A DNA stretch of 64,000 bases from Haloarchaeobius sp. HME9146 (GTDB lineage Archaea; Halobacteriota; Halobacteria; Halobacteriales; Natrialbaceae). Numbering within the stretch: position 1 is the first letter of the stretch; the number at the start of each line of letters is the position of its first letter. The stretch is taken from positions 496,001 to 560,000 of the forward strand of contig NZ_JAODVR010000002.1 of the NCBI RefSeq assembly GCF_025399835.1, written 5' to 3'. This document shows, piece by piece, positions 61,864-64,000 of the stretch. Made by a program: the position numbers and the translations under genes. The notes below the pieces were generated by a model. The model was not told the DNA's origin. It ran no database searches and saw only the letters and a list, made by a program, of their open reading frames with translations.

Positions 61864-63066
61864 ATGACGAACGCGGATGACCTATTCGTCCGGGAGGACG
61901 CCATATTCGCCAACAAGGAACTCCTCGAGATCAATCACCTGCCGGACGAGGGTCGCATCGTCGGCAGGGACGAGGAGATCTCGAACCTCGCCAACGCGGT
62001 CAACCCGGCTATCTTCGGCCAGAGCCCGAGCAACGTGCTCATCTTCGGGAAGACCGGGACTGGGAAGTCGCTGTGTGCCAAGTACGTCTCGAACCGGCTC
62101 ACCGAGACCGCAGGCGAGGAGGGAGTCAACGCGGAGTACGCCTACGTCGACTGTGCGCAGGATTCGACCGAGACCCAGGCGGTCCAGACTATCGCGAAGT
62201 CGCTGAACGACCCCGACGAGACCGACATCACCATCCCCGACAAGGGAATCAGCACCTCGACGTACTACAAGCGACTCTGGGTCATCCTGGACCAGCTCTA
62301 CGACGTCTCGCTCGTCATCCTCGACGAGATAGACAAACTCGACAACGACGACATCCTCATGCAGCTCTCGCGCGCCGGTGAGGCGGGGAAGATAACCAAC
62401 TGCAAGATCGGCGTTATCGGCATCAGTAACAAGATCAAGTACAAGGACCGGATGGACGAGCGCGTCAAGTCCAGCCTCTGTGAGCGAGAGTACGTGTTCC
62501 CACCGTACGACGCCTCCCAGCTTCGCGAGATAATGAACGCGCGTCGCGACGCGTTCAAGAAAGGCGTTCTCGCCGACGGGGTCATCCCCCGGGCAGCGGC
62601 CCTCGCGGCACGCGAACACGGTGACGCGCGCAAGGCCATCGACATGCTCCGGTACGCTGGCGAGATCGCCCAGTCGAAGGGTGCCGAGACCGTTCAGGAG
62701 GGGTATGTGACAGAGGCCCGCGAACGCGCGGAGACCGACCGGTTCCGTGAACTCATCCGGGGGTCGACGCCGCACTCGCGGTACACACTCCAGGCGCTGA
62801 CCGTGCTCTCACTGAACGAACCCGACGAGGGTGGCTTCCGGACCACGCGTATCTACGACATGTACGAGCAGATCTGCCGACAGGCCGGGACTTCTGCACT
62901 CTCACTCCGGCGCGTTCGCGACCTGCTGAAGGAGCACGCATTCCTCGACATCATCGAGCAGTCCCGCCACAGCGGGGGTAGTGCGGAGGGCAGCTACACC
63001 GAGCATCAGCTACTCGAGGACCCGGAGGTCCTGCGGAAGGTGCTGACCGAGACGGAAGAGGAGTAG
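61864..63066 (+). CDS. orc1: Orc1/Cdc6 replication initiator
   Basis: 400 residues. AAA+ ATPase: Walker A LIFGKTGTGKSLCAKY, Walker B LVILDEIDKLDND, sensor 1 in KIGVIGISNKIKYKDR, then a lid (HGDARKAIDMLRYAGEIA) and a C-terminal winged helix. It binds ORBs and loads MCM. The frame is open upstream, but the ATG at 61864 gives the usual N-terminus (TNADDLFVREDAIFANKELL), and upstream codons run through ORBs R1-R3. It is flanked by ORBs on both sides, so it is the cognate initiator. Confidence 0.95.
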   Translation: MTNADDLFVREDAIFANKELLEINHLPDEGRIVGRDEEISNLANAVNPAIFGQSPSNVLIFGKTGTGKSLCAKYVSNRLTETAGEEGVNAEYAYVDCAQDSTETQAVQTIAKSLNDPDETDITIPDKGISTSTYYKRLWVILDQLYDVSLVILDEIDKLDNDDILMQLSRAGEAGKITNCKIGVIGISNKIKYKDRMDERVKSSLCEREYVFPPYDASQLREIMNARRDAFKKGVLADGVIPRAAALAAREHGDARKAIDMLRYAGEIAQSKGAETVQEGYVTEARERAETDRFRELIRGSTPHSRYTLQALTVLSLNEPDEGGFRTTRIYDMYEQICRQAGTSALSLRRVRDLLKEHAFLDIIEQSRHSGGSAEGSYTEHQLLEDPEVLRKVLTETEEE

Positions 63067-63204
63067 TCTCTCGCGAATCTGTTCGTCTTCCGCTCGTCAT
63101 CGCGGACCTACTTTTCTTCGCCTCCCAGCCGACTTTCGGGGCGTTCTTCGACGGCACGGCAGCCGCCCGACAGTGGTCGTATCCGGCTCCCATCTGGGAG
63201 GTTG

Positions 63205-63224
63205 TTTCACCGGAAACGAGGTGT
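63205..63224 (+). other. ORB R4
   Basis: TTTCACCGGAAACGAGGTGT, forward orientation, downstream of orc1/cdc6. Confidence 0.83.
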
Positions 63225-63350
63225 GCGTGCCGCGGGGGCCCTGGGGCGGACCAGAAGGATACGACTACACGACAAGACGTCCGGGTCGCGTTTCTGCGCG
63301 CGCATCTCGCTCTCTTGATTCGAACCGCCGCTCTGGGGTTTCCGTGGCCG

Positions 63351-63370
63351 TTTCACCGGAAACGAGGTGT
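63351..63370 (+). other. ORB R5
   Basis: TTTCACCGGAAACGAGGTGT, forward orientation. Confidence 0.83.
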
Positions 63371-63421
63371 GGTTGGGAGGTCTTGTCTTTTCGAGACAGT
63401 TTTCGCACAGGCCGCCCCGGA

Positions 63422-63441
63422 TTCCACCGGAAACACGGTGT
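63422..63441 (+). other. ORB R6
   Basis: TTCCACCGGAAACACGGTGT; T-to-C change at position 3. Confidence 0.8.
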
Positions 63442-63468
63442 CTGCGGCCAGCGAGGCCGCAGTCCCGG

Positions 63469-63488
63469 TTCCACCGGAAACGCGGTGT
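63469..63488 (+). other. ORB R7
   Basis: TTCCACCGGAAACGCGGTGT, 47 nt after R6 in a duplicated unit. Confidence 0.8.
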
Positions 63489-63516
63489 CTACGAACCAGC
63501 GAGGCCACAGTCTCGG

Positions 63517-63535
63517 TTCCGCCGGAAAATGGTGT
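63517..63535 (+). other. ORB R8 (degenerate)
   Basis: TTCCGCCGGAAAATGGTGT; 19 nt with a deletion and two substitutions. Confidence 0.6.
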
Positions 63536-63596
63536 GTGCACCAGTCGGTACGGCTTCACACGACGGAATCTCCAGCCCCCCTGGAACCGGGTTCGA

Positions 63597-63616
63597 TTCC
63601 ACCGGAAACCCGGTGT
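63597..63616 (+). other. ORB R9
   Basis: TTCCACCGGAAACCCGGTGT, forward orientation, the last ORB before the next gene. Confidence 0.8.
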
Positions 63617-63671
63617 CCCCCGGCCGCCGTCGACGGGTCTTTGTCGGTGGGTCGCGAGGGTTCCACCGAGC

Positions 63672-64000
63672 ATGGATGCGTCCCAGGAGGTCGAGTGTCC
63701 GGTCGAAGCGTGCTCGTACAGCGATGCGCCGGCGCTGGTGGCGACGCACGTCTCCAGCACCCACGACGGGGACCACGACTGGGCGGTCCTCCCCTACGAC
63801 GGCGCGAGGGAGTTCGTCGAGGCGGACAGGTCGGCGGAAGCCGAGACTGGCGAGGCAGCCGGGTCGAAACGTGAGGGAGTCGGCTCGAAACGTGAGGGAG
63901 TCGGCTCGGAACGTGAGGCAATTGATTCGGAAAGCGAGGCGGGCGGGCGAGGTGATGATAGCGGTCCAGCAGGCCACGGTCGTGACGAGGACCCCGTGGA
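63672..64000 (+). CDS. Zinc-finger-like protein (5' part)
   Basis: The frame is open to the window end, giving 109 codons. It begins MDASQEVECPVEACSYSDAP and continues LVATHVSSTHDGDHDW, a C-x4-C-x12-H-x5-H arrangement like a C2H2 zinc finger. A repeated heptad-like segment follows (GSKREGVGSKREGVGSERE). Probably a small DNA-binding protein next to the origin; the family is not recognised, and the missing 3' end prevents a better call. Confidence 0.6.
   Translation, partial: MDASQEVECPVEACSYSDAPALVATHVSSTHDGDHDWAVLPYDGAREFVEADRSAEAETGEAAGSKREGVGSKREGVGSEREAIDSESEAGGRGDDSGPAGHGRDEDPV

Larger units (their letters stand above)
63422..63520. repeat. 47-bp ORB-containing tandem unit
   Basis: Two copies (from 63422 and 63469) share ORB, a CCAGCGAGGCC core and AGTC-CGGTTCC before the next ORB, indicating ORB amplification by tandem duplication. 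Confidence 0.65.
60399..63616. other. Replication origin region with 16 ORBs flanking orc1/cdc6
   Basis: Seven ORBs to the left (reverse form ACACC..GTTTCCGGTGAAA) and nine to the right (forward form TTTCACCGGAAACNNGGTGT). The change of orientation falls on an AT-rich segment at 61189-61233. An Orc1/Cdc6 gene lies between the second and third ORB groups. ORB sets of opposite orientation around a DNA-unwinding element next to orc1/cdc6 are the hallmark of haloarchaeal origins. Confidence 0.92.

Noticed and set aside
60399-63616. Repeated 20-mers as a possible CRISPR array
   Set aside because: Repeats are in opposite orientations with irregular gaps of 27 to over 200 nt, match origin recognition boxes, and no cas gene is visible.

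Overview
This window is a GC-rich segment of a haloarchaeal (class Halobacteria) genome. The evidence is two TFB genes, a LonB protease, Orc1/Cdc6 with origin recognition boxes, RdfA with its SMC-related partner, halolysin-type protease architecture, Tat-dominated secretion, acidic proteins and archaeal TATA promoters often 30 nt from the start codon. I saw no tRNA, rRNA, CRISPR array, transposase or integrase.

Layout. 1-15 kb is mostly housekeeping: the 3' part of a NorB-type oxidase, a nuclease lipoprotein, TFB, TrmB, aldo/keto reductase, MsrA, a HEAT-repeat protein, a TatA-like protein, an Hvo_1808-type surface protein, LonB and an HdeD-like membrane protein. 15-24 kb is 'array A': eleven tandem co-oriented genes, plus one decayed copy, for small Tat-exported proteins. 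They are extremely rich in Tyr/Gly/Arg, poly-Arg, Arg/Asp or Cys (DPCAD) repeats. Each gene has its own copy of a 47-bp promoter block with invariant internal spacing. 24-31 kb holds a DUF192 protein, rdfA, an archaea-specific SMC-related protein, a second TFB, a DUF63 membrane protein and a DUF7123 protein. 31.7-40.8 kb is 'array B': nine tandem genes, with a tenth copy at 45.4 kb, for exported acidic proteins made of alternating acidic and hydrophobic/aromatic residues. They end in a shared FEARR-like tail and share a different promoter motif about 55 nt upstream of the start.

41-54 kb is regulatory and surface-related: a PAS/GAF/bacterio-opsin-activator-like regulator, two HxlR regulators, a coiled-coil protein overlapping the tenth B gene, membrane proteins, a Tat-secreted subtilase with C-terminal beta modules and two PadR regulators. 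54.6-58.7 kb carries a DEAD-box helicase with a C-terminal Cys cluster beside a DEDD-type RNase H-fold exonuclease, resembling the bacterial MrfA/MrfB DNA-repair pair. A methyltransferase and a DICT-domain protein follow. 60.4-63.6 kb is a replication origin with an orc1/cdc6 gene and 16 recognisable ORBs arranged in opposite orientations around an AT-rich element.

The candidate new system is arrays A and B together. One set is strongly basic and aromatic (some members Cys-rich) and the other strongly acidic. Both appear exported and each has its own shared promoter code. A DYERDD-like beta motif links the last A genes to family B. My inference is a multi-component extracellular matrix or cell-surface material held together partly by charge complementarity. 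No function is demonstrated by the sequence alone.
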